NCBI RefSeq assembly: GCF_000429145.1
Contig: NZ_AUBH01000002.1
Coordinates: forward strand, 1-64,000
Source: Aestuariibacter salexigens DSM 15300
Lineage (GTDB): Bacteria; Pseudomonadota; Gammaproteobacteria; Enterobacterales; Alteromonadaceae
Reading direction: 5' to 3'
Length of the DNA stretch: 64,000 bases
Positions 46,650-55,211 of the stretch are shown here, in pieces. Below the pieces are notes generated by a model. The model did no database searches, was not told the origin of the DNA, and saw only the letters and a program-made list of their open reading frames with translations. The position numbers were made by a program, and so were the translations under genes. The first letter of the stretch is position 1, and the number at the start of each line of letters is the position of its first letter.

Positions 46650-47896
46650 TCGTGCAGAATGTCGAAGGTCAGCCCGGCCTTATCCTGTAAGCGGGTGATC
46701 AGGGTTTCGCCAAACACGCTGGCAGGTGTCCAAAACCCGCCCTTAACCTGATCCTTGGCAATATCCTGTGCAAGACACAGTGCTGATTCGGCAAGCATTT
46801 TTGCGGTTGAGCCATAGCCGGGATCGCGATCGCCGGTCACCTTGGCTTTCAGCAGCTTGCCTTTTTGCGTTGTGCCGTAAAAACGCAGGTCATAGAAGCC
46901 CTTTTCCTGCTGACTTTCACTCGGGCCCTCGCCAGGCTTGGGCATGATGTAATTTTCCAGCAGCCAGCGCGTCGGTGGCAGCGCGGCGCCGAGCATAAAG
47001 GCGCCAAGTCCAAGAGACATCATCCAGCCTCGCGCTGCGCCCTGCATATCCTTACCGGTGAACATGGCTTCATCATACTGGAAGCGTTCACCGTACTCTT
47101 TCTCGAGCAGTGCATTGGTGCGGTGCACGATGCGGGTATTGATAGCTGCCATCACAAAAGGTGCGATCCACCTACCGGTGATATCTTCAAATTTGGCCTT
47201 TTTAAGGTTTTCCTGATAGGTCGCAAAACCATGATCAGCGGGACACAATGCGTAGGGATTGGCCAGCAAACGTCGTAAATTTTTATCTTCTGCAGCCTGC
47301 TTCGCGACATTCATCAGGCTGGCGACCGTACCGCCTGACGCGCCGCCACGTATTGCTTTGACGCGCATGCGCACGTGCTGACAGGGCTCACCTTCACTTT
47401 GCAAAGCATATTGTTGCAAATGATACACGCCAAGATCGGAGGGAATGGAATCAAATCCGCAACAGTTCACAATGCGGGCGCCGCTTTGCCTCGCGGAATC
47501 TTCATATTTATCCAGCATCGCTCGGATCCACTGCGGCTCACCAGTGAGATCAACATAGTCTGTTCCCAATTCGCAGCAGACCTCTACCAATGGCTCGCCA
47601 TACAAAGCATAGGGGCCGACGGTACTGATTACGACTTTGGTCTGCTCACACATCTCTTTCAGCGCAGCCTTGTCAGCCGCATCCGCGACCATGACGGGCA
47701 GCTCAAGGGCATCACCGCCAAGCTTAATTTGCAAATCCCGCAGCTTTTGCTTGGAACGTCCGGCAATGGCCCATGATACCTTGCCGCTATTACCGTACTC
47801 ATTCCACATATAGCGGGTGAGAATCTGACCGACAAAACTGGTTGCACCATAGACAACAACATCAAAGTGTTGAGATTGGGATTGGCTCTCAGGCAT
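46646..47896 (-). CDS. Saccharopine dehydrogenase-like NAD(P)-binding protein
   Basis: 416 aa. N-terminal Rossmann fold DVVVYGATSFVGQILTRYM with the dinucleotide glycine pattern, WAIAGRS, ISTVGPYALYGEPLVEVC and DYVDLTGEPQW, typical of the family annotated trans-acting enoyl reductase / saccharopine dehydrogenase NADP-binding. One hydrophobic patch (~310-325) suggests membrane association. The substrate is not known. ATG 47896 has GAGG 9 nt upstream; the frame continues to 47980 without support. Divergent from the DUF2855 gene with ~100 nt between starts. Confidence 0.87.
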   Translation of the reverse strand: MPESQSQSQHFDVVVYGATSFVGQILTRYMWNEYGNSGKVSWAIAGRSKQKLRDLQIKLGGDALELPVMVADAADKAALKEMCEQTKVVISTVGPYALYGEPLVEVCCELGTDYVDLTGEPQWIRAMLDKYEDSARQSGARIVNCCGFDSIPSDLGVYHLQQYALQSEGEPCQHVRMRVKAIRGGASGGTVASLMNVAKQAAEDKNLRRLLANPYALCPADHGFATYQENLKKAKFEDITGRWIAPFVMAAINTRIVHRTNALLEKEYGERFQYDEAMFTGKDMQGAARGWMMSLGLGAFMLGAALPPTRWLLENYIMPKPGEGPSESQQEKGFYDLRFYGTTQKGKLLKAKVTGDRDPGYGSTAKMLAESALCLAQDIAKDQVKGGFWTPASVFGETLITRLQDKAGLTFDILHD

Positions 47897-47995
47897 GAAT
47901 AGGGCCTCGTTATGTAGCGTAATACACAAATATGATGCACTAAGGGTATGCAATTCACTACTATTTGTACAACCAGACAATCAAATGGAAGGCGT

Positions 47996-49099
47996 ATGAC
48001 TCAGCGTTACACGATGACGTGCATTGAAATAGACAAACAGGATTTAAACCACACGCAGGTTATTCAGCAGCAGTGCGACGAAAGTGCGCTGCAACCGGGC
48101 GAGGTGCTGTTGGCAGTCAAGGGATTCGGATTTTCGGCTAATAACATCACCTACGCGGCATTTGGTGAGCGGATGGGATATTGGGGCTTTTTTCCTGCTA
48201 GCGAAGGCTATGGCCGCATGCCCATGTGGGGTTTTGCTTCGGTACAGGCGTCTTGTCACGATGATATTGCAACGGGGCGGCTAATTTACGGGTATTTCCC
48301 ACTGGCCACCCATCTGGTTGTTAAAGCCGATCATATCAGTCGCTCGGGCTTTGTAGACGTTGCGGAACAGCGTAAAAGCATCGCGCCGGCATATGATTTT
48401 TATCAATTCTGTGACACCGATCCCGGATACGATCCGTCACAGGAAGCATGGCAGGCCAACTTCAGGCCGTTGTTTATCACGTCATTTCTACTTGATGACT
48501 ATGTGGCAGAGCATATTGGCAATATGGCCGCCGATATTTATTTGACCAGTGCTTCCAGTAAGACCGCTTACGGCACCGCATTTCAGTTGCTTAATCAGCG
48601 GGATAAGCGACAGGCAGAATATCGGGTCATTGGGCTGACATCACCGCAAAACGTCGCCTTTACTGAATCACTGGGATGTTATGATGAGGTGAAAAGCTAC
48701 CCACAAGTTGACGATGTGACATCCTCGAATCCTCCCTGGATCCTCGATTTTGCGGGTAATAAGGCATTGCTGGTTGACCTTCAGCAACGCTTGTCTGCTC
48801 AATTGCAACAATGTCTGTTTATTGGTGCAACGGATGTCGGCTCACTGGCCAGCAAAGACAACAGAGACGTGAAAGGTGAAGTGTTCTTTGCGCCTGCGCA
48901 ATATAAGAAGCGTGCCGAGCAGTGGGGCGCTGACGAGTTAATGAAAAAATTTGGTCTGGCATGGATGCAGCTTGCCACACAGATTAAAGGCACGATGCAG
49001 GTCGAAAATGTACAGGGAAGTGACAAGATCATTGCCCTGTATCAACGTGCGCTGGCAGGCAATATGGATAACACGGTATTGCCGTGGGTGACCTTTTAG
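47996..49099 (+). CDS. DUF2855-family protein
   Basis: 367 aa. GEVLLAVKGFGFSANNITYAAFGERMGYWGFFPA is the family block, resembling the N-terminal catalytic domain of medium-chain dehydrogenases without clear zinc ligands. A Rossmann-like half follows (ASSKTAYGTAFQLL...YRVIGLTSPQNVAF). The reaction is unknown. ATG 47996 is chosen with AAGG directly upstream; ATG 47948 is an alternative. Shares a divergent promoter region with the saccharopine-dehydrogenase-like gene, a plausible functional pair. Confidence 0.85.
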   Translation: MTQRYTMTCIEIDKQDLNHTQVIQQQCDESALQPGEVLLAVKGFGFSANNITYAAFGERMGYWGFFPASEGYGRMPMWGFASVQASCHDDIATGRLIYGYFPLATHLVVKADHISRSGFVDVAEQRKSIAPAYDFYQFCDTDPGYDPSQEAWQANFRPLFITSFLLDDYVAEHIGNMAADIYLTSASSKTAYGTAFQLLNQRDKRQAEYRVIGLTSPQNVAFTESLGCYDEVKSYPQVDDVTSSNPPWILDFAGNKALLVDLQQRLSAQLQQCLFIGATDVGSLASKDNRDVKGEVFFAPAQYKKRAEQWGADELMKKFGLAWMQLATQIKGTMQVENVQGSDKIIALYQRALAGNMDNTVLPWVTF

Positions 49100-49116
49100 A
49101 CTTGCAGAGTCTGCGA

Positions 49117-49617
49117 TCAGTGGTGTCGCCACCACTGGTCGCTACAAACCGGGATACCCACCTGTTTAAGCAAAGCCCGGGTCTTTAATCTGTCTTCACG
49201 ATTCAGAAACTCACCAATGATCACCTGCTGTCTGGGATTCACCAGAGTCAGGGCGGGGATCTCAAATACCGTATTGGCTTCAATCACGTCCAGGTGGGTC
49301 ACGTGTCTATCCATCTTGATACGCGTATGTGGTCGGTAGACGCCGGTTTCTATCGAAATGTTGCTGTCATCGATAGCGATGATTTGTTGCTGATAGGTGG
49401 CGTAGGACACCCGATACATGAGTAACGCAAGCAGACCAACTTCAAATCCTGCAAACGGTAACACGACCCATGCACCAACGAACGACCAGGCAATTGCAAT
49501 AGAAAAGACAAAAAACGCCATAGCGCTTATCAGCCATTTTGTCTGTTTCCAGCTTGCTGACCGGTTGGGCATTAAGGTAATAACCGCGCCGTCAGAGCGC
49601 TGTTGTAATGAAACCAA
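49117..49617 (-). CDS. DUF2244 membrane protein
   Basis: 166 aa. Begins AVITLMPNRSASWKQTKW, two membrane helices (~28-48 and 50-70), then a cytosolic beta-rich domain (IIAIDDSNISIETGVYR). This is the DUF2244 pattern, often linked to respiratory-chain loci; no function is established. Convergent with DUF2855, 17 nt between stops. Confidence 0.85.
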   Translation of the reverse strand: MVSLQQRSDGAVITLMPNRSASWKQTKWLISAMAFFVFSIAIAWSFVGAWVVLPFAGFEVGLLALLMYRVSYATYQQQIIAIDDSNISIETGVYRPHTRIKMDRHVTHLDVIEANTVFEIPALTLVNPRQQVIIGEFLNREDRLKTRALLKQVGIPVCSDQWWRHH

Positions 49618-49744
49618 CGCCTAGCTCCTCTACTTCGATGTAATAAATACCTTAAAGCATGTCGCCAAGATCAGGCCAGTAAGTCTTAACAAACGGCTAT
49701 TTCGGGTTACTATCTATGTTAGTACCCTTCCATTGGAATGACTT

Positions 49745-50407
49745 ATGCTGAGTTTAACGCCCTTAGAAGCACGCATTATCGGCGTCATGCTAGAAAAAGA
49801 AATCACTACCCCTGACCAATACCCACTGTCTTTGAACGGCCTCACCACGGGGTGTAACCAGAAAAGCAACCGCGAACCGGTCATGTCACTGACTGAGGCT
49901 GAGGTGCAGGATGCCGTGGTCAGCCTCAAGGCGAAGCGAGTGATGACAGAACAAAGCGGGTTTGGCAGTCGTGTTGTGAAGTATAAGCATCGTTTCTGCA
50001 ATACCGAATTTGGTGATTTGCAACTGTCTGAACAGCAATTGGCACTGATTTGCGTGCTGTTACTACGAGGACCTCAGACTCCGGGTGAACTGCGCACGCG
50101 AACACAGAGGCTTGCCGAATTTGCCAGCGTTGACGAGGTTGAACAGGTGTTACAGTCACTGTATGAACACAATGGTGACTGTCTGGTCGTTAAACTGGAA
50201 CGGGAACCTGGCAAACGAGAGTCCCGTTATCAGCAATGTTTTGCACCCACTGATACCAATGTGCAAGAAATAGCAACAGAGCAGGGCGAGACACAGCACG
50301 TCACGTCAGATGCGGAAGCGCGTATACAGCAACTTGAGGAAACGGTGGCCCGGCTTGTTGAGCAGGTTGATGAGCTACAACAGCAGCTTAACGAGCTTTT
50401 GGAATAA
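49745..50407 (+). CDS. yceH: YceH-family (DUF480) protein
   Basis: 220 aa. [43 protein letters not shown] is the invariant family start; two winged-helix domains follow (residues 1-75 and 85-170), then a coiled-coil tail ([27 protein letters not shown]). Widely conserved in Gammaproteobacteria; role not settled. Convergent with the ACT gene. Confidence 0.94.
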   Translation: MLSLTPLEARIIGVMLEKEITTPDQYPLSLNGLTTGCNQKSNREPVMSLTEAEVQDAVVSLKAKRVMTEQSGFGSRVVKYKHRFCNTEFGDLQLSEQQLALICVLLLRGPQTPGELRTRTQRLAEFASVDEVEQVLQSLYEHNGDCLVVKLEREPGKRESRYQQCFAPTDTNVQEIATEQGETQHVTSDAEARIQQLEETVARLVEQVDELQQQLNELLE

Positions 50408-50410
50408 CCG

Positions 50411-50818
50411 CTATCGGTTGGCCATCATGCCTTGTAACGCGGACATCGCCTGATGGCGGCTGTCCCATCCAACCAGAATATGGTCATGATAAAAACCCGC
50501 CAGCATGTTGGCACTGATTTCATGCTTCGCCAGCTCACCCGCTACAGCAGCAGTCAGCCCTACGGCATCAAGGCTGGAATGGACATTCAGGGTTATCGCC
50601 GCATAAGGACCTTGATAAGTTAACTCCCTGTCCTCAGCGATGTGCAGAGGAATGATTAACGTCATGCCTTCTACTTCATTGATGGTTGCCAGCGGCTGCA
50701 GATCGGCAACCTGATCAACCCGCACAGCTTCCAGGCAGCAATAGACATAGGGCTGGGCATGCAGATCAGGCTGCATGCTGCTAATCAACTGATCTAATGC
50801 TTTGATCGCTTGACTCAT
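50411..50818 (-). CDS. ACT-domain protein
   Basis: 135 aa: two ACT-like halves, with LDQLISSMQPDLHAQPYVYCC and PYAAITLNVHSSLDAVGLTAAVAGELAKHEISANMLAGFYHDHILV, matching the small ACT_7/DUF2241 proteins. Probably binds an amino acid. ATG 50818 has AGGTGA about 8 nt upstream; GTG 50830 would overlap that site. It ends 3 nt from yceH. Confidence 0.86.
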   Translation of the reverse strand: MSQAIKALDQLISSMQPDLHAQPYVYCCLEAVRVDQVADLQPLATINEVEGMTLIIPLHIAEDRELTYQGPYAAITLNVHSSLDAVGLTAAVAGELAKHEISANMLAGFYHDHILVGWDSRHQAMSALQGMMANR

Positions 50819-50885
50819 TTTGAAACTCACCTAATCTGTGGTCCATTGTTATCGATAGCCTAACGTGCGAAGCAAGGAGCAGTCT

Positions 50886-51800
50886 ATGTTAAAAGCAACG
50901 CTGGAGCAGTGGCGCATGTTTAAAGCCGTGGTCGACGCCGGTGGTTTTAATCAGGCTGCTGAGGTGGTGCACAAAAGCCAGTCGAGCATTCACCATGCTG
51001 TAAATAAACTGGAGCGTTCGTTAGGCGTGTCGTTATTAACCCTTGAAGGACGACGGGTAAAGTTGACGGGTGCTGGCGAGATGATGCTGCGCCGCGCGGC
51101 CTATCTTCTGGAAGAAGCTGAGCGCGTCGAACAAGTGGCCCACAGCCTTGGGCAAGGGACCGAAACGCAGCTGCGCATTGCGGTTGATGAAGTCTTTCCG
51201 CCAAGCATGCTTTACTCAGTACTGGATGCGACATCAAAAGAGTATCCATTATTGCGAATCGAGCTTATGGAGTCAGTACTCAGCGGTGCCAATGCGCTGC
51301 TGGACGATAATAAAGTGGATATCGCCATTTCACCCTTTAGTTACCCCAGTGGATTCAGTGAAGACTTGTGTAATATTGAGTTTATCGCCGTCAGCCATCC
51401 TGACCATCCCTTGCAGAGCATGGGCGATGGGCTGGACATGGAAGATCTTAAGCAGCACCGTCAAATCGTTGTACGCGATTCAGCACTGCGCAACAAGATG
51501 GATGCCGGCTGGTTGGGCGCCTACCAACGCTGGACTGTTAGTCACCTGCGAACCTCCATCGATATGATCGTAAATGGCCTGGGATTCGCCTGGTTGCCCG
51601 TCAGTACAATTGGAGAATTTCTCACGTCTGGTCAGCTCATCCCCATTCCTCTGGCGCAGGGCGCCGTACGCAATGCAACGCTATATTTGAATTTCAAAGA
51701 TGGTGACCTGCTTGGCCCTGCAGCACGCGCGTTTATTGGTGAGTTACGCTTGCAGACGTTGCAGATTGAATCTGCGGATTGTTATATTTGTTCTAAATAG
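50886..51800 (+). CDS. LysR-family transcriptional regulator (YhaJ-like)
   Basis: 304 aa. Helix-turn-helix ~5-63 (FKAVVDAGGFNQAAEVVHKSQSSIHHAVNKLERSLGVSLL), substrate-binding domain ~90-300 (RIAVDEVFP...VDIAISPF...AVSHPDHPL). Starts at ATG 50886 with AAGGAG at 7 nt. A pirin gene follows at 84 nt, matching the E. coli yhaJ-yhaK pair; control of that gene is likely. Confidence 0.93.
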   Translation: MLKATLEQWRMFKAVVDAGGFNQAAEVVHKSQSSIHHAVNKLERSLGVSLLTLEGRRVKLTGAGEMMLRRAAYLLEEAERVEQVAHSLGQGTETQLRIAVDEVFPPSMLYSVLDATSKEYPLLRIELMESVLSGANALLDDNKVDIAISPFSYPSGFSEDLCNIEFIAVSHPDHPLQSMGDGLDMEDLKQHRQIVVRDSALRNKMDAGWLGAYQRWTVSHLRTSIDMIVNGLGFAWLPVSTIGEFLTSGQLIPIPLAQGAVRNATLYLNFKDGDLLGPAARAFIGELRLQTLQIESADCYICSK

Positions 51801-51884
51801 TAGAATTAAAATGGCGTTATTATCTATTTTATATTCTCTTAATGTGGACGTATGATTCTTCTATAACCTTTTGGGGAGATGATT

Positions 51885-52577
51885 ATGGATTACATTCGCA
51901 AAGCTAATGAACGTGGTGTAGTTAACATGGGTTGGCTGCAAAGCAATCACAGTTTTTCTTTTGGCAGTTATTATGACCCTCAGCATATGGGTGTGTCTGT
52001 GCTACGCGTGATCAATGATGATGTGGTACAGCCGGGCGCAGGCTTTGGTACCCATGGTCACCGTGATGTGGAAATTATCTCGTACGTGATAGATGGCGCA
52101 CTTGAGCATAAAGACAGCACGGGTAACGAGTATGTGGTACCCGCCGGTGAGGTGCAGCGCATGAGTGCAGGGCGTGGAGTCATGCATTCTGAATACAATG
52201 CGTCGCAGACGGAGCCGGTTAACTTTCTGCAAATCTGGATCCACCCAAATGTTAAAGGCATAGAGCCTGAGTATGAGCAGAAGCGCATTGAGCAGGATGG
52301 ACCATTAACACCGATTGTCACACCAAACGGTGATAAAGGAGCGCTGCGTATCAACCAGGATGCCAGTATGTACCGGCTTGAATTAGAAAAAGGCGAAGCG
52401 TATAGGTTGCAAACGCCCGACAGACAGGGATACCTGCACCTCGTGCATGGTAGTGCTGAAATCAACGGTGATGTGTTTAACGCCGGGGATGCGATTGCAC
52501 CTCAGGTAGGTAAGGCACTTGACGTAAACGCCACAGAAAAGCTCGAAGCGTTGTGGTTTGATTTGCCGAAAGGTTAG
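51885..52577 (+). CDS. Pirin-family protein (YhaK-like)
   Basis: 230 aa short bicupin. HSFSFGSYYDP, HGHRDVEIISYVIDGALEHKDS and VMHSEYN contain the metal-binding residues. Similar in length and N terminus to E. coli YhaK. ATG 51885 is selected since GGGGAG lies 6 nt upstream; the earlier ATG 51879 touches that site. Downstream of its likely LysR regulator. Confidence 0.92.
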   Translation: MDYIRKANERGVVNMGWLQSNHSFSFGSYYDPQHMGVSVLRVINDDVVQPGAGFGTHGHRDVEIISYVIDGALEHKDSTGNEYVVPAGEVQRMSAGRGVMHSEYNASQTEPVNFLQIWIHPNVKGIEPEYEQKRIEQDGPLTPIVTPNGDKGALRINQDASMYRLELEKGEAYRLQTPDRQGYLHLVHGSAEINGDVFNAGDAIAPQVGKALDVNATEKLEALWFDLPKG

Positions 52578-52582
52578 GGGAC

Positions 52583-52637
52583 GCCGGCCTAAAGCCGGCA
52601 TAACGTCTGGCTATGTCGTCTCCGCGCAGGCGGAGAC
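52583..52637. repeat. Pair of intergenic palindromes (likely bidirectional terminator/REP-like)
   Basis: GCCGGC-CTAAA-GCCGGC (52583-52599) and GTCTCCGC-GCAG-GCGGAGAC (52618-52637) lie between the convergent pirin and dienelactone hydrolase genes. No T-runs follow. The GCCGGC unit resembles those at 0.87 and 13.1 kb. Confidence 0.6.
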
Positions 52638-52641
52638 CTCT

Positions 52642-53544
52642 CTACGCACTTGCCGCGCCATTTAAATGCAAATTAAAGAACGCCAGTGTGCGTTGCCAGG
52701 CTAGTTCAGCCGCATCCGGATCGTAGCGTCCGGTTGAATCATTATGAAAGCCGTGTCTGGCGCCGGGATACATATGCATGGTGTAATCAACACCTGCTTG
52801 CTTTAAGTCTTCCTCATATTCAGGCCAGGTGTCGTTAACACGCTTGTCTAATTCGCCAAGTTGAACCAATAACGGGCTCTTGATGTTGGCGCGCAGCTCT
52901 TTTGCTGCCGGTGTGCCGTAAAAAGGCACGCCAGCATCGATAGTGTCAGGTGCCACTGCGGCAAGCCAGTTGACCATGTAGCCACCGAAACAGAAGCCCA
53001 CCGCGCCGAGCTTATCCGTTGTGGCACTGTGACTTTTCAGGTATTTCGCTGCAGCCAGAAAATCCTGTTCGATTTTACTGCGCTCCAGACTGCGTTGCAT
53101 GGTGCGCCCTGCATCATCATTGCCGGGATAGCCGCCCAGAGGATGCAGCGCATCGGGGGCAAACGCAACGAAGCCGGCTTTGGCCAGACGACGTGCCACG
53201 TCTTTAATATAGGGGTTTAATCCACGATTTTCGTGCACAACCAGCACGCTGGCCGCGGGCGCCTTCATCTCCCGTGGCTGCACCCAGTATCCTCGTCCTT
53301 CGCCATGGCCGTTTGGAGACGAGAACGTCTCATAGGTGGCGATAATGTCCGGATCGTTAAACGAGATTTGCTCTGCTTTGGCGTAGTTAGGTGTCAACGC
53401 ACCGGTCAGCACGCTCAGACTGTAACCCGCTGCGACCAGCGTAGACAGTCTCTGCATAAATTCACGCCGGTCCATTCCGCCGTGGGCGTAGTCGTCATAC
53501 CAGTCAAAGGCTTCGGCCGGAATAGGTGTGTTGTTTGTGCTCAT
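52642..53544 (-). CDS. Dienelactone hydrolase-family protein with Tat signal
   Basis: 300 aa. Residues ~24-50 hold a twin-arginine type signal (MDRREFMQRLSTLVAAGYSL), so export by Tat is probable. The alpha/beta-hydrolase domain has SVLVVHENRGLNPYIKDVARRLA, nucleophile Cys in AVGFCFGGYM, Asp in LGELDKRV and His in ARHGFHND: the Cys-Asp-His triad of dienelactone hydrolases. Substrate unknown. ATG 53544 has AAGGA at 6 nt; the frame to 53625 has no site. Confidence 0.9.
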   Translation of the reverse strand: MSTNNTPIPAEAFDWYDDYAHGGMDRREFMQRLSTLVAAGYSLSVLTGALTPNYAKAEQISFNDPDIIATYETFSSPNGHGEGRGYWVQPREMKAPAASVLVVHENRGLNPYIKDVARRLAKAGFVAFAPDALHPLGGYPGNDDAGRTMQRSLERSKIEQDFLAAAKYLKSHSATTDKLGAVGFCFGGYMVNWLAAVAPDTIDAGVPFYGTPAAKELRANIKSPLLVQLGELDKRVNDTWPEYEEDLKQAGVDYTMHMYPGARHGFHNDSTGRYDPDAAELAWQRTLAFFNLHLNGAASA

Positions 53545-53664
53545 CTTGGTTCCTTGGCGAAGTGAAAGTTGCAAACCTGTATCACTTAAACACTGTTTTG
53601 GTGGTGAAAGATCAGGTTTTTTCATCAGCTCAGATGCTAAGCTGTACAGTACGGAACATTTTTT

Positions 53665-53880
53665 GTGCAGCGCATTATGCTCGGTTCGGCTTCACCATCA
53701 CAGCAGCAAATCGTATTGGCAATGGTCATTGGTTCACTCATTGTTGCGGTGTCCATCGCATTGGTGTTTTTTCTCTCTCTGCCGTGGTGGGCTATTGCGG
53801 TTGCAGCCTTCATTGCCAGTGTTGTTGAGTACATGCTTATTATTCGACCGATGCAGCTGACGCGCAAAAATAGGAATTGA
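53665..53880 (+). CDS. Small two-helix membrane protein
   Basis: 71 aa with two hydrophobic segments (residues ~16-36 and 40-60) and a basic C terminus (QLTRKNRN). No family recognised. GTG 53665 with GGAA 8 nt upstream is the likely start; ATG 53677 is possible. It ends 2 nt before the GH13 start and provides that gene's ribosome site inside its last codons, so the two are coupled. Confidence 0.6.
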   Translation: MQRIMLGSASPSQQQIVLAMVIGSLIVAVSIALVFFLSLPWWAIAVAAFIASVVEYMLIIRPMQLTRKNRN

Positions 53881-53882
53881 AC

Positions 53883-55211
53883 GTGGTATCTTCTCAGCAC
53901 GCACAACCATTCACACCTGAGCCTTACGTTAAATTTACCCACCCTGAATGGAGTAAAAATGCGGTCATTTATCAGGTTAATACCCGACAATATAGTCAGC
54001 AGGGGTCGTTTGCTGCCGTTACTGCAGATCTGCCAAGGATAAAGGCGCTTGGCGCGGATATCGTCTGGTTGATGCCGATCCATCCCATAGGTGAAAAGCA
54101 TCGAAAAGGCACGCTGGGAAGTCCTTATTCAGTCAGAGATTACATTGGCGTTAACCCAGAATTTGGCACGCTGGCTGACCTACAGGCGCTGGTTAAACGT
54201 GCTCATCAGTTGGGAATGTATGTGCTCCTGGACTGGGTCGCTAACCATACCGCGTGGGATCATCCATGGGTGACATCACATCCTGAGTGGTATGCCAAAG
54301 ATCACAATGGCACCTTTCGTCCATCTCCCTGGTGGGACTGGCATGACATCATCGAGCTTGACTATGACGTGCCAGCGTTACGGAAGGAGATGATCAACGC
54401 CATGTGTTACTGGGTAGAGCAGGCCGATATTGACGGTTTTCGTTGCGATGTTGCTGGGTACGTGCCTAATGATTTCTGGCGGCAGGCGCGTGCCGCACTG
54501 ATGAAGCGTAAACATGTTTTTATGCTGGCAGAGTGGGAAGCGCGTGACTTACACGAATACGCGTTTGATATGACCTACGCATGGAGCTGGAACGAAGCGA
54601 TGCATGCTATTGCTCATGGCCGCGCGCACATTCATGCGATTTACAAGTATTACTCATGGAATGAGCGTGCCTATCCCCGGCAGGCATACAGGATGACGTT
54701 TGTCAGCAATCACGATAAAAACGCCTGGGACGGCACACAATATGAGCAATTCGGCGATATGCTTGAAGCCGCGATCGTACTGTCTGTGATTGGTGAGGGG
54801 ATGCCGCTTATACATAACGGTCAGGAAGCGGGTGAGAGCAAACGCCTGGCTTTTTTCGAAAAAGATCTTATCGATTGGCAACCGCATTCCATTGGTGAGC
54901 TGTACCAGCATTTGATCGCTCTGAAAAAGCGCACGCCGGCACTGTGGAACGGCGAATATGGTGCGCGAATGATCCACATCCCCAATAGTCAGCCTGACGA
55001 GGTACTGAGCTTTGTGCGTCAGCAGGATGGCCAGAAAGTCCTTACTGTGCTTAATTTTTCATCCCAGCGACTGAGCGTAAGTTTCGATGACGCGCTCGCC
55101 TACGGTCAATATGCAGAAGAGTTACGGAGCACGCAGATTAGTGTTGCACAGGGCACCAGCCTGACACTGGCACCCTGGGATTATCATGTGTTTGTTGGCG
55201 ACGCTGGCTGA
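53883..55211 (+). CDS. GH13 alpha-amylase-family glycosidase (cytosolic)
   Basis: 442 aa. TIM barrel with the four GH13 regions: LLDWVANHT, GFRCDVAGYV (nucleophile Asp), MLAEWE (acid/base Glu) and FVSNHDKN (transition-state Asp); then a C-terminal beta domain. No signal peptide, so an intracellular enzyme acting on alpha-glucans or short oligosaccharides; specificity not readable. GTG 53883 is taken since AGGA lies 7 nt upstream; the TTG at 53877 is too close. The end overlaps the convergent RND gene by 28 nt. Confidence 0.9.
   Translation: MVSSQHAQPFTPEPYVKFTHPEWSKNAVIYQVNTRQYSQQGSFAAVTADLPRIKALGADIVWLMPIHPIGEKHRKGTLGSPYSVRDYIGVNPEFGTLADLQALVKRAHQLGMYVLLDWVANHTAWDHPWVTSHPEWYAKDHNGTFRPSPWWDWHDIIELDYDVPALRKEMINAMCYWVEQADIDGFRCDVAGYVPNDFWRQARAALMKRKHVFMLAEWEARDLHEYAFDMTYAWSWNEAMHAIAHGRAHIHAIYKYYSWNERAYPRQAYRMTFVSNHDKNAWDGTQYEQFGDMLEAAIVLSVIGEGMPLIHNGQEAGESKRLAFFEKDLIDWQPHSIGELYQHLIALKKRTPALWNGEYGARMIHIPNSQPDEVLSFVRQQDGQKVLTVLNFSSQRLSVSFDDALAYGQYAEELRSTQISVAQGTSLTLAPWDYHVFVGDAG

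Noticed and set aside
53637-54101. 154-codon minus-strand frame opposite the small membrane protein and GH13 start
   Set aside because: Shadow of two better supported plus-strand genes.
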